A stretch of 45,836 nt of DNA from Microbacteriaceae bacterium (GTDB taxonomy: Bacteria > Actinomycetota > Actinomycetes > Actinomycetales > Microbacteriaceae): assembly GCA_947447395.1 (NCBI GenBank), contig CANFJH010000005.1, positions 1 to 45,836 on the forward strand, in the 5' to 3' direction. Position 1 is the first letter of the stretch, and the number at the start of each line of letters is the position of its first letter. Below are positions 19,726-29,667 of the stretch, in pieces. A model generated the notes under the pieces. It was not told the DNA's origin. It saw only the letters and a program-made list of their open reading frames with translations, and did not search any database. The position numbers and the translations under genes were made by a program.

Positions 19726-20732
19726 TAGACCCTCACTCTCGGATCGATGAATGCATAGGCGATGTCGAGAATCATGTTCATGACCACGACTATTGCAGCA
19801 GCCACAATTGTTGTGGCCACAATTACTGGCAAGTCGATATCTACGACGGCAGTCAATGACAAGCGTCCCATGCCTGGCAAGTTAAACACTGCTTCGGTGA
19901 GGATAGCTCCACCAAGTAGGCCAGCAAAGTCGAGCCCAGCCATGGTCACAATTGGCGCGAGAGCTGCGCGCAGGGTGTGCTTCCCGAGGATGACGCCATC
20001 GCTTAGGCCCTTAGCTTTGGCGGTACGAATGTAGTCTTCGGTGGAAATTTCAAGAATTTGGCTACGCACGAATCGGGTGTAAATAGCAGCATAAGCAAAA
20101 GCCAAAGTAATCCAAGGTAAGACCATGCTCAGTAAAAACTGTCCGAAATCTTCTTCAGGTGCTGTATACCCATCAGATGGAAATGGCGATCCGTCCCACT
20201 TGATTACGAGGAAGATAATCAACATCAAACCGGTCAGGAAGGTAGGAAGCGAAGTACCGACTAGCACGAAAGCGGTAGAAAGTGTGTCCCAAATTTTGCC
20301 CTTGAACTTGGCCGATACGATACCTAAACCAACGCCAACGATGAGCCAAAGTACAAGTGCACCAACAGCAAGGTAAATGGTAACTGGAAGTGCGTCGCCA
20401 AGAAGGCTGGTGACACAGGCGTGCTGTTGGAAGGAATATCCAAATGCTGGCGCTGGGCAAAAAATAGCGGCGGCACCGGTACCAAAATTGCGACCTACAA
20501 ATAGCCCCGAAAGGAACAGCCAATACTGAACCCAAAACGGCTTGTCATAGCCCAAACGCACTCGGTTGGCTGCGATTATTCCAGGATCATTACAGCTCTT
20601 GCCGCAAGTAAGAGCCGCTGGGTCGTAAGGAAGTAGCGAAAAGATTACGTAAACGGCAAAGCTAACCGCAAGCAGAATAAGAACCGTCAGGCCCAATCTG
20701 CGTGTGATGTAAGTCACTAGACCGTTCATCAT
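19725..20732 (-). CDS. oligo/dipeptide ABC transporter permease (OppB/DppB-type)
   Basis: Polytopic membrane protein; EDYIRTAKAKGLSDGVILGKHTLRAALAP EAA-type loop. Confidence 0.93.
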   Translation of the reverse strand: MMNGLVTYITRRLGLTVLILLAVSFAVYVIFSLLPYDPAALTCGKSCNDPGIIAANRVRLGYDKPFWVQYWLFLSGLFVGRNFGTGAAAIFCPAPAFGYSFQQHACVTSLLGDALPVTIYLAVGALVLWLIVGVGLGIVSAKFKGKIWDTLSTAFVLVGTSLPTFLTGLMLIIFLVIKWDGSPFPSDGYTAPEEDFGQFLLSMVLPWITLAFAYAAIYTRFVRSQILEISTEDYIRTAKAKGLSDGVILGKHTLRAALAPIVTMAGLDFAGLLGGAILTEAVFNLPGMGRLSLTAVVDIDLPVIVATTIVAAAIVVVMNMILDIAYAFIDPRVRV

Positions 20733-20767
20733 TACCTCTCAAAAATAAGTTTGTGGATTGTGTGAGC

Positions 20768-20801
20768 CTGTGGTGCCGAAGCGTAAGTTTCGGCACCACA
20801 G
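20768..20801 (-). promoter_or_regulatory. 13-bp perfect intercistronic hairpin downstream of the substrate-binding-protein gene
   Basis: CTGTGGTGCCGAA - 8 nt loop - TTCGGCACCACAG; no adjacent U-tract on the minus-strand RNA. Confidence 0.75.
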
Positions 20802-20815
20802 AACACAACTAGTTG

Positions 20816-22579
20816 TTACTTGGTGTAAAGGTCACCGAAGGACAATGAGCCCTGTGGTTCCCAGAAGAAGGCTCCACCGATCTTCGAGCCCCAGATTTCC
20901 TGGGTCTTCGAGAATACGTTTGGAATTACCCACATCTGCTGCATTGCGTAGGTGTTTAGAGCTGCCCATTCTGCACCCTGCTTCTTACGGTCAGCCTGCG
21001 AAAGGTTGGCAACTACACGCTGCTTGAATGCTGCGTAGGCAGGGTCGTCCCAGTTCTGTGACATTGGGAAACCACCCTCCTTGGTGAACAGTTCAGGGAT
21101 AACGGTCGAAGCGTTTGCCCAGTCTGGAGCCCAACCGGCACGCGATAGGTCTCCCTGTTTGGTTGCGTCAAGAACTACTGCGTAGTACTTTCCAGCTTCG
21201 ATGAAGTTGAACTTCACGGTTACACCGATTCGAGCCAAGGCAGCAATCCAGATTGCAGATGCGTTCTTGTTCGATGGGCTGTCAGGAGCGTCGTAAACGA
21301 GTCCCTGCTTTGGATCGGTTACACGTGCGTAAAGTGCAGGACACTCAGACTTGGCCTGGTCCATTAGGGTCTTTGCCTTGTCGACGTTACCCTCTGGCTT
21401 CCAGTCCTTGTCTTCTGAAGCAAAACCAGTCTTTGCGTAGTCAAGACCCATTAGAGGCTTGATTACACCATCGGCTGGGTCACCAGCAAGTGCCTGGCCA
21501 CCAAGAAGGGTGATTAGGCCCTTGAAATCCTTGGCGTAGTAAATTGCCTGACGAATTGGTAGACAGTTCAGCTTCTTTACGTTTACGGCTGTGTAAGTCA
21601 CGTATGGGTCGTAAACGTTGATTGCGCGATCTGCGTACTTCTTAACAGGCTTGCCATCGGCACCGAACACAGCGGTTAGGTTAGTTGGCTGAAGCGAGTC
21701 AAGCGAAACGGCAGTCTTGTTCTTGTCAGTTAGCAACGTCTGGTCTAGAACTTCAGAAGCAACACCAAACTTGACAACAATCTTGTCTGGGAATGCGCGC
21801 TTCGCACGAAGTGGGTCAGAGTCAGCCTTCCAGTTAGTGTTACGAACTAGAACCATCTGGTCCTTGGCCTTGTACGACTTGATCTTGTATGGACCGGTCG
21901 AAACTGGCTTTAGGTCGTACTGGTCACCGGTGTCCTTGGCCTTCGGTACTGGACCAAAAGATAGGTAGGTGGTGGTGTAGTTGAAGTCACCAACAGAACG
22001 CTTCAAGTTGAAGGTAATGGTCTTGTGGTCAGCCGAGCAAGTAATTGCCTTGTCGAAAGAAGCAGTGTCGTTTGCTGCATCAGTTGAGTAAGGACCCTTG
22101 TAGGTCGAGCTGCCGTCTGCTGCAGAAGGAATGTCAAGCATTCCGATTGCATAGGTAGGACCATCGGTGATTACATCGGTAGCGAAGGTGCGTGAAACAC
22201 CGTACTTGATGTCTTCACAGGTGATTGCGCTGCCGTCTTCGAAGGTAACGCCATCACGAAGAGTGAAGGTCCAAGTCTTGTTGTCGTTCGATGCCTTACC
22301 GGTGTCGGTGGCGAGGTCTGGAACAACTGCCGAACCAGCAGCACCAGGTGCGCGGTCATATGCGGTTAGCGTGCGGTTTAGGTATGAACCAAACCATGCG
22401 ATGTCGCGACCGGTGTAGTTACGCTGTGGGTCAGCGTGAGTCCAGGAATCCTGAACTGTCAGGTACGTGATGGTGCCTGCGCTTGCGCCTGCAGAACAGC
22501 CCGTAAGCAGTCCGCTGGCAAGCGTAGTCGCCGCGATAGCAGCTAGTGCTACTTTCAACGTCTTTTTGCCTTTCAACAT
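20816..22579 (-). CDS. ABC transporter substrate-binding lipoprotein (SBP_bac_5, oligopeptide type)
   Basis: Lipobox LLTGC; FTLRDGVTFEDGSAITCEDIKYGVSR; VSTGPYKIKSYKAKDQMVLVRNTNW; strong SD AGGAGGGTGAA. Confidence 0.95.
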   Translation of the reverse strand: MLKGKKTLKVALAAIAATTLASGLLTGCSAGASAGTITYLTVQDSWTHADPQRNYTGRDIAWFGSYLNRTLTAYDRAPGAAGSAVVPDLATDTGKASNDNKTWTFTLRDGVTFEDGSAITCEDIKYGVSRTFATDVITDGPTYAIGMLDIPSAADGSSTYKGPYSTDAANDTASFDKAITCSADHKTITFNLKRSVGDFNYTTTYLSFGPVPKAKDTGDQYDLKPVSTGPYKIKSYKAKDQMVLVRNTNWKADSDPLRAKRAFPDKIVVKFGVASEVLDQTLLTDKNKTAVSLDSLQPTNLTAVFGADGKPVKKYADRAINVYDPYVTYTAVNVKKLNCLPIRQAIYYAKDFKGLITLLGGQALAGDPADGVIKPLMGLDYAKTGFASEDKDWKPEGNVDKAKTLMDQAKSECPALYARVTDPKQGLVYDAPDSPSNKNASAIWIAALARIGVTVKFNFIEAGKYYAVVLDATKQGDLSRAGWAPDWANASTVIPELFTKEGGFPMSQNWDDPAYAAFKQRVVANLSQADRKKQGAEWAALNTYAMQQMWVIPNVFSKTQEIWGSKIGGAFFWEPQGSLSFGDLYTK

Positions 22580-22633
22580 TTCACCCTCCTAAGGTGTTGA
22601 TGTTTATTTGTATTACTCCGATTGAAGTAAGTC

Positions 22634-23587
22634 TTATGTCTCGCTCTTTGGATCAAGCGCATCTCGCAATGCATCTCCGAGCAAGTTGAATACCAACACC
22701 AGCAAAATAAGGCTGATCGAGGGGATAAAGAAGTATGTTGCATCGTTCATCATGAAGTGTGTCGAATCGGCAATAATCACACCAAGTGTTGGCATTGGAG
22801 GCTGAACGCCAACGCCTAGGTATGAGAAGACCGCTTCTGCACTCAGATACCCAGGAAGAGACAATGAAACGAAGATGATGATTGGCGTCCAGACGTTTGG
22901 AAGCACTTCCTTCATAAGAATTCGAGTGTTAGAAGCACCGAGTGCTCTGGCAGACAAAACGAAATCTCGTTCGCGAATTGATATAACTTGCGAGCGAATA
23001 ATGCGGCTTAGATATGGCCAACCGAAAACTGAAAAGATGATGATGAGGTACAAAATGCGCGCCTCGTTGTCGTGAGCAATTCCGGATCGCTGGATTCGGT
23101 CAACCAAAGGTGCGCTCAGGGCCAAAATCATAAAGAACTGTGGGAATGCAAGTAGGAAGTCTGTAAAACGACCGATTACGCCATCTACTTTTCCGCGGAA
23201 ATAGCCGCCCAAGATGCCGAACAGCAAACCAAGAACAACAGTGACAAAAGTTGCTGATACGGCAATCAAGAATGAAACTCTGGCACCAAAAAGCATTCGA
23301 GCTAGGGTGTCATAACCAATACCTGGAACTACTCCAAATGGGTGCTTCCAGCTAATTCCACCGAAATCTCCAATGATTTCGCCACGGTTATCAATTGCAT
23401 TGGCATCGCGGGCTTCTGGGTCAATTCCAAGAATGGAGTAAATCACAGGCGCGAGGACAACAGCGAGAATAATAAAGACGGCAATGACAAGCGCAGGCAG
23501 CGCAACCTTGTTGCTCTTGAATCTACGCCATGCGAGTTCACGTGGGCTGTGACCAGTGATCTTCTGTTCGGCTTCCTTGCTAAACAC
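22634..23587 (-). CDS. oligo/dipeptide ABC transporter permease (OppC/DppC-type)
   Basis: HPFGVVPGIGYDTLARMLFGARVS; RERDFVLSARALGASNTRILMKEVLPN. Confidence 0.94.
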   Translation of the reverse strand: MFSKEAEQKITGHSPRELAWRRFKSNKVALPALVIAVFIILAVVLAPVIYSILGIDPEARDANAIDNRGEIIGDFGGISWKHPFGVVPGIGYDTLARMLFGARVSFLIAVSATFVTVVLGLLFGILGGYFRGKVDGVIGRFTDFLLAFPQFFMILALSAPLVDRIQRSGIAHDNEARILYLIIIFSVFGWPYLSRIIRSQVISIRERDFVLSARALGASNTRILMKEVLPNVWTPIIIFVSLSLPGYLSAEAVFSYLGVGVQPPMPTLGVIIADSTHFMMNDATYFFIPSISLILLVLVFNLLGDALRDALDPKSET

Positions 23588-23668
23588 TCCCCTAATCTAC
23601 AGGGAAGACCAAAAGTCTGCTCGCGCTGTGCGGCCTTACAAAGTAACGAATTGGTAAACTCGCGATGT

Positions 23669-24796
23669 TCATCGTGTTTCCGACCGCTTCCAACCGCCTT
23701 TCAGGCCTAATTCAGCTCGACCCATGAGCCTCAAACTGCCCAGTGCGATCCGCAGTTCGCCAATGTCGAGGCCACTGTCGATCAAAAGTGTTTGTAAATC
23801 CTGCTCTTTGCTGGTCAGCGAGTCCAATGCGCGCAATTCCAAGCTTCCAAAGACCTCATTCGTTTCATCGCTTTCTGAGCGCCAATTCAACTCGGCTGGC
23901 AGTTCTGAAACTTCAAGTAAAAGTGTTGCCTTGCCTTCTCGAATTAGGCGATTACAACCGGCGGAAGCTGGGTTTGAAATTGGACCTGGAACTGCAAACA
24001 CCGGCCGACCAAGTTCGCCGGCATGATTCACGGTGTTTATAGAGCCGGAACGCCATCCTGCTTCCGTAACTACTATGGCTTGTGAGAGCGCCGCAATTAG
24101 GCGATTGCGTTGCAGAAACCGCCACCGCGTTGGCCTAGCATTCGGTGTCATCTCGCTGATTAGTAGACCACTTTGACCTATTTCATCAAATAGTTGGCCA
24201 TTTGCTGCTGGATACAGGGAATCGAGCGCCCCAGCCATGATTGCGGTGGTCAAACCGCGAAGTTGAAGTGTAGTTCTATGCGCAACCGAATCGATACCTA
24301 AGGCTCCGCCAGAAATCACGGTTGCCCCTTCTTGAACAGCCATGACTGCCAGGTCCGAGGTTACCCGCTGACCATATTGGGTGGCATTTCTGGATCCAAC
24401 CACACCAAGTGCTCTATTGATTTTCTGAAAGTTCTCAAGTGCTCCTCGATACCAAAGCAAAGTGGGGGCGTGGAAACCTAAGTCAACGAGAGCCTTGGGC
24501 CAATAGGCATCGGTTGGTAGCAATAGTTTCATGCCGTACCTGGCAGCCAAGGCGATTTTTTCATCGGCTAGAGCTGATGAGTAGCGTGGTGCCCAGCGTT
24601 CAAAAGCCTGAGTTACTTGTGCATCGGTTGAGGCTCGGGTCAAAAAGACCTCTAGGGCTTTGACCGGACCGTATGTACCCAACAATTCCCCGGCTATTCG
24701 ATCCCCCGGTTCAACGAGTGCATTCCAAGTAATAAGCGCCCTGGCTTGTCGGTAGTCGGTTTCCTTGAAGTCACTTCTGATGGATGCGCTGCTCAT
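23669..24796 (-). CDS. dprA: DNA-processing protein DprA
   Basis: AVVGSRNATQYG-like motif (GVVGSRNATQYGQRV), ISGGALGIDSVAHR, LIAALSQAIVVTEAGWRSGSINTVNHAGELGRPVFAVPGP. Confidence 0.95.
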   Translation of the reverse strand: MSSASIRSDFKETDYRQARALITWNALVEPGDRIAGELLGTYGPVKALEVFLTRASTDAQVTQAFERWAPRYSSALADEKIALAARYGMKLLLPTDAYWPKALVDLGFHAPTLLWYRGALENFQKINRALGVVGSRNATQYGQRVTSDLAVMAVQEGATVISGGALGIDSVAHRTTLQLRGLTTAIMAGALDSLYPAANGQLFDEIGQSGLLISEMTPNARPTRWRFLQRNRLIAALSQAIVVTEAGWRSGSINTVNHAGELGRPVFAVPGPISNPASAGCNRLIREGKATLLLEVSELPAELNWRSESDETNEVFGSLELRALDSLTSKEQDLQTLLIDSGLDIGELRIALGSLRLMGRAELGLKGGWKRSETR

Positions 24797-26316
24797 AACT
24801 CGGAACCTCGCAAATACATGGCCATCGCTAAATCTTGCCGATTTGGTGTTACCCGACCCGCCAGATCAGCCACACTCCAGGCAACTCTTAGGCATCGGTC
24901 ATAACCGCGCATCGATATGAGGTTTCGATCAAGAGCAGAATCAAGCTGAGCGGTGACCGTTCTGCCTAACCTAAGTTCTCGCCTGAGATATGACCCTGGA
25001 ACCTGACCATTCACAGTCCAAGGCGTTCGAACCAATCGCTCTTTTGTTGCTCCTCGAGCAGCACGCACCAAACCTCTCAATTCGGCCGAGGTTGCTCCTA
25101 CCCCCATAGTTCCCGAAGTAACCAATGACGCATTAACCGGATTCAGCTCAAGTCGAAGATCCAGGCGATCACTAAGAGGTCCAGAAATTCGGTTCTTATA
25201 GCGAAGCTTGGCAGTTGCAGTGCAAGTGCATTCTTTTCCAGAACCTATTGCGTGCCCACACGGGCAAGGGTTCGCGGCGAGCACCAGTTGAAACTGCGCG
25301 GGAAACTCTGCATTCCCGGCAGCTCTCGAAATCGTAATTTTCCCCGATTCGAGCGGTTGCCTCAAAGCCTCCAAGACGCTTGATTGGAATTCGGGGGCTT
25401 CATCCATGAATAAGACCCCTCGATGCGCGAGGGAAATCAAACCGGGTCGTGGCTGAACTCCACCACCTCCAACCATGGCTACCTGTGAAGCGGTGTGATG
25501 TGGCGCTTGAAATGGTGCAACTTTGGGTAAGTCATTCACCTCAAGTTTTGCTATGGACCTGATGGCACAAACTTCGATTGACTCACTCTCAAGGAGCTCC
25601 GGCAAAATGCTCGGCAAGCGACTTGCCAGCATCGTTTTACCGGCTCCTGGCGGTCCATACATAAGCAAATGATGTGAACCTGTTGCCGCGACTTTCATTG
25701 CCTCAATAGCTTCGGGCTGCCCAAGCACTTCGCTAAAACACAGTTCGGGAAAGACTTTGAGTTCGGAGATCGTTTCCGGCGTTGAAACGGCGCGCACCGG
25801 CACATCCGCACCAAATGCCGAAGCAACCTGACTCAAATGGTCGTATCCCATAATTTCTAGACCCGAAATTAGCTTTGCTTCGGAAAGGTTTACAAGGGGA
25901 ACCACCACTCGATCGACCTGAAAGTTTCGAGCTGCAATAACCGCAGCCAAGATTCCAGAAATTGGCTTTAGGCTGCCATCGAGAGCTAGCTCCCCTAAAA
26001 ATACTGTGCTGACTAATTTAGTTTTATCTATTAGGGAGGCCGCTCCCAGAACTGCCATGGCAATTGCCAAATCAAATCCGGAGCCCTGCTTGGGGACAGA
26101 TGCCGGCGAAAGGTTGACCGTGATTCGACGGCCTGGAAGATTCAATTTTGAATTGGAGGTAGCCGCGCGAACTCTAGACGCGGCTTCGGAAACCGAAGCA
26201 TCTGGAAGCCCCACCAAATTGAATGCAGGTAAATTACTTGAAATATCAGCTTCTACTTCGATCAGGCGACCGGTAAGACCAAACAGGCCTACGCAAAGGG
26301 TTTTTGCCAGAGCCAC
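24793..26316 (-). CDS. comM: YifB/ComM family Mg chelatase-like AAA ATPase
   Basis: MYGPPGAGKTMLASRLPSILP, HHTASQVAMVGGG, HRGVLFMDEAPEF, ANPCPCG. Confidence 0.94.
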   Translation of the reverse strand: MALAKTLCVGLFGLTGRLIEVEADISSNLPAFNLVGLPDASVSEAASRVRAATSNSKLNLPGRRITVNLSPASVPKQGSGFDLAIAMAVLGAASLIDKTKLVSTVFLGELALDGSLKPISGILAAVIAARNFQVDRVVVPLVNLSEAKLISGLEIMGYDHLSQVASAFGADVPVRAVSTPETISELKVFPELCFSEVLGQPEAIEAMKVAATGSHHLLMYGPPGAGKTMLASRLPSILPELLESESIEVCAIRSIAKLEVNDLPKVAPFQAPHHTASQVAMVGGGGVQPRPGLISLAHRGVLFMDEAPEFQSSVLEALRQPLESGKITISRAAGNAEFPAQFQLVLAANPCPCGHAIGSGKECTCTATAKLRYKNRISGPLSDRLDLRLELNPVNASLVTSGTMGVGATSAELRGLVRAARGATKERLVRTPWTVNGQVPGSYLRRELRLGRTVTAQLDSALDRNLISMRGYDRCLRVAWSVADLAGRVTPNRQDLAMAMYLRGSEL

Positions 26317-26317
26317 G

Positions 26318-26701
26318 CTAGAAAACCTGCTTCAAATGCTCTAGCTGTACCTTCCCTCGGTCAACCAAAACCGAGACGGCGTCAATGCGCACATCTATGC
26401 CAGTGAGTTGCCTTAGCCGGCACCATTCACTGACCAGTTTTCGTAACCTGGCTAATTTCGCATCGGTGATCGCCTCGAGAGGATGGCCAAACCCGTTTCC
26501 ATTTCTAGTCTTCACTTCTACGAAGACATACCGAGCCTTATCGCGAACAATCAGGTCGATTTCCCCGAGATTGCAACGCCAGTTTCTCTCGAGAATTTCA
26601 TAGCCGAGCGATTTCAAATAATTCCCGGCAAGGCGTTCACCATAAAGGCCAAGAATGTGCCGACGATTGGGCGGATTTGTCATGGCACAAGACTGCGCCA
26701 A
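26318..26701 (-). CDS. YraN (UPF0102) nuclease-like protein
   Basis: GLYGERLAGNYLKSLGYEILERNWRCNLGEIDLIVRDKARYVFVEVKTRNG; true start may be 26683. Confidence 0.9.
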   Translation of the reverse strand: MAQSCAMTNPPNRRHILGLYGERLAGNYLKSLGYEILERNWRCNLGEIDLIVRDKARYVFVEVKTRNGNGFGHPLEAITDAKLARLRKLVSEWCRLRQLTGIDVRIDAVSVLVDRGKVQLEHLKQVF

Positions 26702-26741
26702 AATTGTGGTGAAAAACGAGGCTATTTAAACCTGTGGAAAA

Positions 26742-27065
26742 CTACTCGCCAACTGCCAGTTCCTTTGGCAGTTCAAAAGCCTTGCCAGAAAGTTCCTCAA
26801 CGTTTACGTCCTTAAATGTGAGCACTCTAACCGAGGACACAAACCGGTCGGTTCGATAAATGTCCCACACCCAGACGTCCTTCATTTCTAACTCAAAATA
26901 GAAATCGTTTCCGGCGTCTACTCGTTGCAGTGAAACTTCATTGGCGAGATAGAAACGCCGTTCGGTTTCGATGACGTATTTGAAGGTGTCAACCAAATCT
27001 CGGTATTCGCGATAAAGCGATAACTCGGCGTTTCGCTCGTAATCCTCGAAGTCGTTCTCTTCCAT
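26742..27065 (-). CDS. DUF2469 family protein
   Basis: MEENDFEDYERNAELSLYREYRDLVDTFKYVIETERRFYLANEV, a conserved actinobacterial sequence next to rnhB/yraN. Confidence 0.9.
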   Translation of the reverse strand: MEENDFEDYERNAELSLYREYRDLVDTFKYVIETERRFYLANEVSLQRVDAGNDFYFELEMKDVWVWDIYRTDRFVSSVRVLTFKDVNVEELSGKAFELPKELAVGE

Positions 27066-27095
27066 GTCCCGATTCTATTCCTTGGTTAATTACTA

Positions 27096-27767
27096 CTATT
27101 CACTGCTCAAAATTTTTGTCAGCCATGACACGCGATGAATTCCGCTAGGACCGAATTCCCTCAGCGCCTCGATGTGACTGGCAGAGGCGTAACCCTTGTG
27201 GCCGTCAAGTTGGTAATTGGGGTATCTTGCCGACATTTCCACCATCAGACGATCGCGTGTGACCTTGGCAAGACAAGCAGCGGCAGCAACCGAAACGCAG
27301 TCTCGGTCTGCTTTTGCCCTAACCGTGACGGGAATTCTAGATACAACGTTTTCTAGCCAGTTGTGCGTGCCATCTAGCAAGATGTGAACCTGCTTGTCGG
27401 CAATTGCCTGCTGAATAATTTCGTTCTCGGCTAGCTTCTGCAAAGCCCGCACGGCAGACTGAGCCAAGGACGCAACGATTCCATGCGAGTCGATTTCAGA
27501 AGCTTCGACCATGCCCACGGCATAGCCGGGCTGCCAGGTTACCAACTCTTCAAAGACCGCTTCCCTGGCTTTTTCAGTCATGAGTTTGGAATCTTGGAGT
27601 TTCGTAGGAATCTTGCCGACGTCTAAGGTTTTCAAATCTAGGACGAAAGCGCCAACTGCAACCGGCCCTGCAACTGCACCGCGCCCCACCTCGTCGATGC
27701 CGAATATGTATCGGTAGTTGCCGAGGCTGCGCTCAACCTCAGTTGTTGGGTACGGCTTTGAAGACAT
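27096..27767 (-). CDS. rnhB: ribonuclease HII
   Basis: GIDEVGRGAVAGPVAVGAFVL; start lies in the 3' end of lepB. Confidence 0.96.
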   Translation of the reverse strand: MSSKPYPTTEVERSLGNYRYIFGIDEVGRGAVAGPVAVGAFVLDLKTLDVGKIPTKLQDSKLMTEKAREAVFEELVTWQPGYAVGMVEASEIDSHGIVASLAQSAVRALQKLAENEIIQQAIADKQVHILLDGTHNWLENVVSRIPVTVRAKADRDCVSVAAAACLAKVTRDRLMVEMSARYPNYQLDGHKGYASASHIEALREFGPSGIHRVSWLTKILSSE

Positions 27768-28473
27768 TTGGATAATTGTCTAACCACTTCCAGTGGGTTT
27801 GTGGCCAACTGACCACAAACGCTCGTCCAACGATGAATTTCTTATTCACGAAACCCTTACTTGGAAGTTCCTCGTGGAAACGAGAATCTTCGCTATTGCC
27901 ACGGTTATCTCCCATTACCCAGTAAGAGTTTGCAGGAACCCTAACGTCGAAGTTTTTATCGCTCGGGTTCGAACCAGGTGAAACATATGGTTCGGTAATT
28001 TGAACTCCATTTATGACCAGTTTGCCACTTGGTGAGCAGCAGACCACATGGTCGCCAGGCTTTCCAATTACGCGCTTGACTAAGTGCTGTGAAGAGTCTG
28101 GTGCGATAAGCCCAAACGCCGATAGGAAGAAATCTACCCCCTGTTCGAAGGCTGGCTTGTTTGATAACTCCGGTGTTGAATTTAGCCAACCACCCGGGTC
28201 TTTGAAAACTACAACGTCCCCACGCTCCGGGCTGACCACATTAGGGACCAGTTCATTGACGAAAATTCGATCGTTGATTTGGAGAGTTTCCAACATTGAG
28301 CCAGATGGAATGAAAAATGACCGCAAGAGGAAAGTCTTTATTAGCAGGCTCAGAATAAGCGCTGCCCCGACCACGGTTACAAAGTCAAAAAGTAGCGATA
28401 CGAAGGCATTCTTTTGGGCGTTACGCAAAAAACGCCCCAGAGCCGTCTTCGGCTCGGGACGTTCTTTACGCAT
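27739..28473 (-). CDS. lepB: signal peptidase I
   Basis: FIPSGSMLETL, HLVKRVIGKPGDHV, YWVMGDNRGNSEDSR. Confidence 0.96.
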   Translation of the reverse strand: MRKERPEPKTALGRFLRNAQKNAFVSLLFDFVTVVGAALILSLLIKTFLLRSFFIPSGSMLETLQINDRIFVNELVPNVVSPERGDVVVFKDPGGWLNSTPELSNKPAFEQGVDFFLSAFGLIAPDSSQHLVKRVIGKPGDHVVCCSPSGKLVINGVQITEPYVSPGSNPSDKNFDVRVPANSYWVMGDNRGNSEDSRFHEELPSKGFVNKKFIVGRAFVVSWPQTHWKWLDNYPNVFKAVPNN

Positions 28474-28481
28474 AAAAGTTT

Positions 28482-28844
28482 TTACTTCTTGCCAGGTACG
28501 TTGACGCGCTTTTCGCGAATCTTCGCCTTCTTGCCGCGTAGATCGCGCATGTAGTAAAGCTTGGCACGACGAACGTCTCCGCGCTGAATTACTTCGATCG
28601 ACTCGATGATTGGCGAGTGAAGTGGGAAGGTACGCTCAACACCGAAACCGCCGGCGTCTTTACGAACGGTGAAGGTCTCGCGAACTCCGTGACCCGAGCG
28701 ACGAATTGCGTAGCCTTGGAAAGCCTGAACACGGCTACGGCTACCTTCGATGATGTTTACGTTTACCTTGATGGTGTCTCCCACGCGGAATTCCGGAATG
28801 TCGGTACGGAGGTTTGGTGCATCAACGCTGTCGAGAATGTGCAT
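28482..28844 (-). CDS. rplS: 50S ribosomal protein L19
   Basis: [31 protein letters not shown]...[20 protein letters not shown]. Confidence 0.98.
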   Translation of the reverse strand: MHILDSVDAPNLRTDIPEFRVGDTIKVNVNIIEGSRSRVQAFQGYAIRRSGHGVRETFTVRKDAGGFGVERTFPLHSPIIESIEVIQRGDVRRAKLYYMRDLRGKKAKIREKRVNVPGKK

Positions 28845-28868
28845 TTTGTATCGCTCTCTGTTTTCGCA

Positions 28869-28919
28869 CGCAGGTCAAAAACGAATGGGTTTAGTATTTC
28901 GCTCATTCGCTCCCCTGCG
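28869..28919 (-). promoter_or_regulatory. candidate structured rplS (L19) 5' leader
   Basis: Minus-strand nested helices CGCAGG-ggag-CGAATG-...-CATTCG-tttttga-CCTGCG, ~25 nt upstream of the rplS start. Confidence 0.5.
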
Positions 28920-28977
28920 GCAGAGACTACAAGGAATGAGCAACCTGTCTATTCTGCCACATGGTCATGGCTTATTG

Positions 28978-29667
28978 CTAGTCGCTGAGTAAATCTGGGC
29001 GTACTGCTTTGGTGCGCTCGACCTGCTGTTCATGGCGCCAGGCGGCAATAGCAGCGTGGTTTCCACTGGTTAGAACCTCAGGAACATCAAATCCCCGCCA
29101 GGATGCAGGCTTTGTAAAGCTTGGGTACTCCAAAAGGCCCGACTCGTTGTGCGATTCCTCGGTAAGAGAATCGGCATTGCCAATCACGCCTGGAATGAGT
29201 CTGGCGATGGACTCAATCATGGCAATCGCAGCTACTTCACCACCATTGAGGATGTAGTCGCCAATGCTCACTAGGCGAACTTTGGCTTTCGTTTTCGCAT
29301 AATCAATAACGCGCTGGTCAATGCCTTCGTATCGGCCGCAAGCAAAAACAATGTGTTTGGCATCAGCTAGTTCATGGGCAGTCGCCTGCTTGAAAACCTC
29401 ACCTGCAGGGTTGGTGAAAATTACGATGGTTTCGCCATCTGGATCGAGTAGTTCATCGAAAGCCAATCCCCATGGTTCTGGTTTCATCAACATGCCGGCG
29501 CCACCGCCGTACGGCGAATCGTCCACGGTTTTGTGCTTGTCGAAAGTCCAGTCGCGTAGATTGTGACCAGTGAACTGGATTAGGTTCTTGTCGCGGGCCT
29601 TACCAAGCAGCGAAAGGTTTAGCGCATCGAAGTACTCCGGGAAGATGGTCACCGCATCGATGCGCAT
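28978..29667 (-). CDS. trmD: tRNA (guanine-N1)-methyltransferase
   Basis: [63 protein letters not shown]. Confidence 0.98.
   Translation of the reverse strand: MRIDAVTIFPEYFDALNLSLLGKARDKNLIQFTGHNLRDWTFDKHKTVDDSPYGGGAGMLMKPEPWGLAFDELLDPDGETIVIFTNPAGEVFKQATAHELADAKHIVFACGRYEGIDQRVIDYAKTKAKVRLVSIGDYILNGGEVAAIAMIESIARLIPGVIGNADSLTEESHNESGLLEYPSFTKPASWRGFDVPEVLTSGNHAAIAAWRHEQQVERTKAVRPDLLSD

Noticed and set aside
24793-26701. dprA-comM-yraN as a possible new DNA-uptake or defence cluster
   Set aside because: This is the common actinobacterial housekeeping order next to rnhB-lepB-rplS; no extra effector genes nearby.
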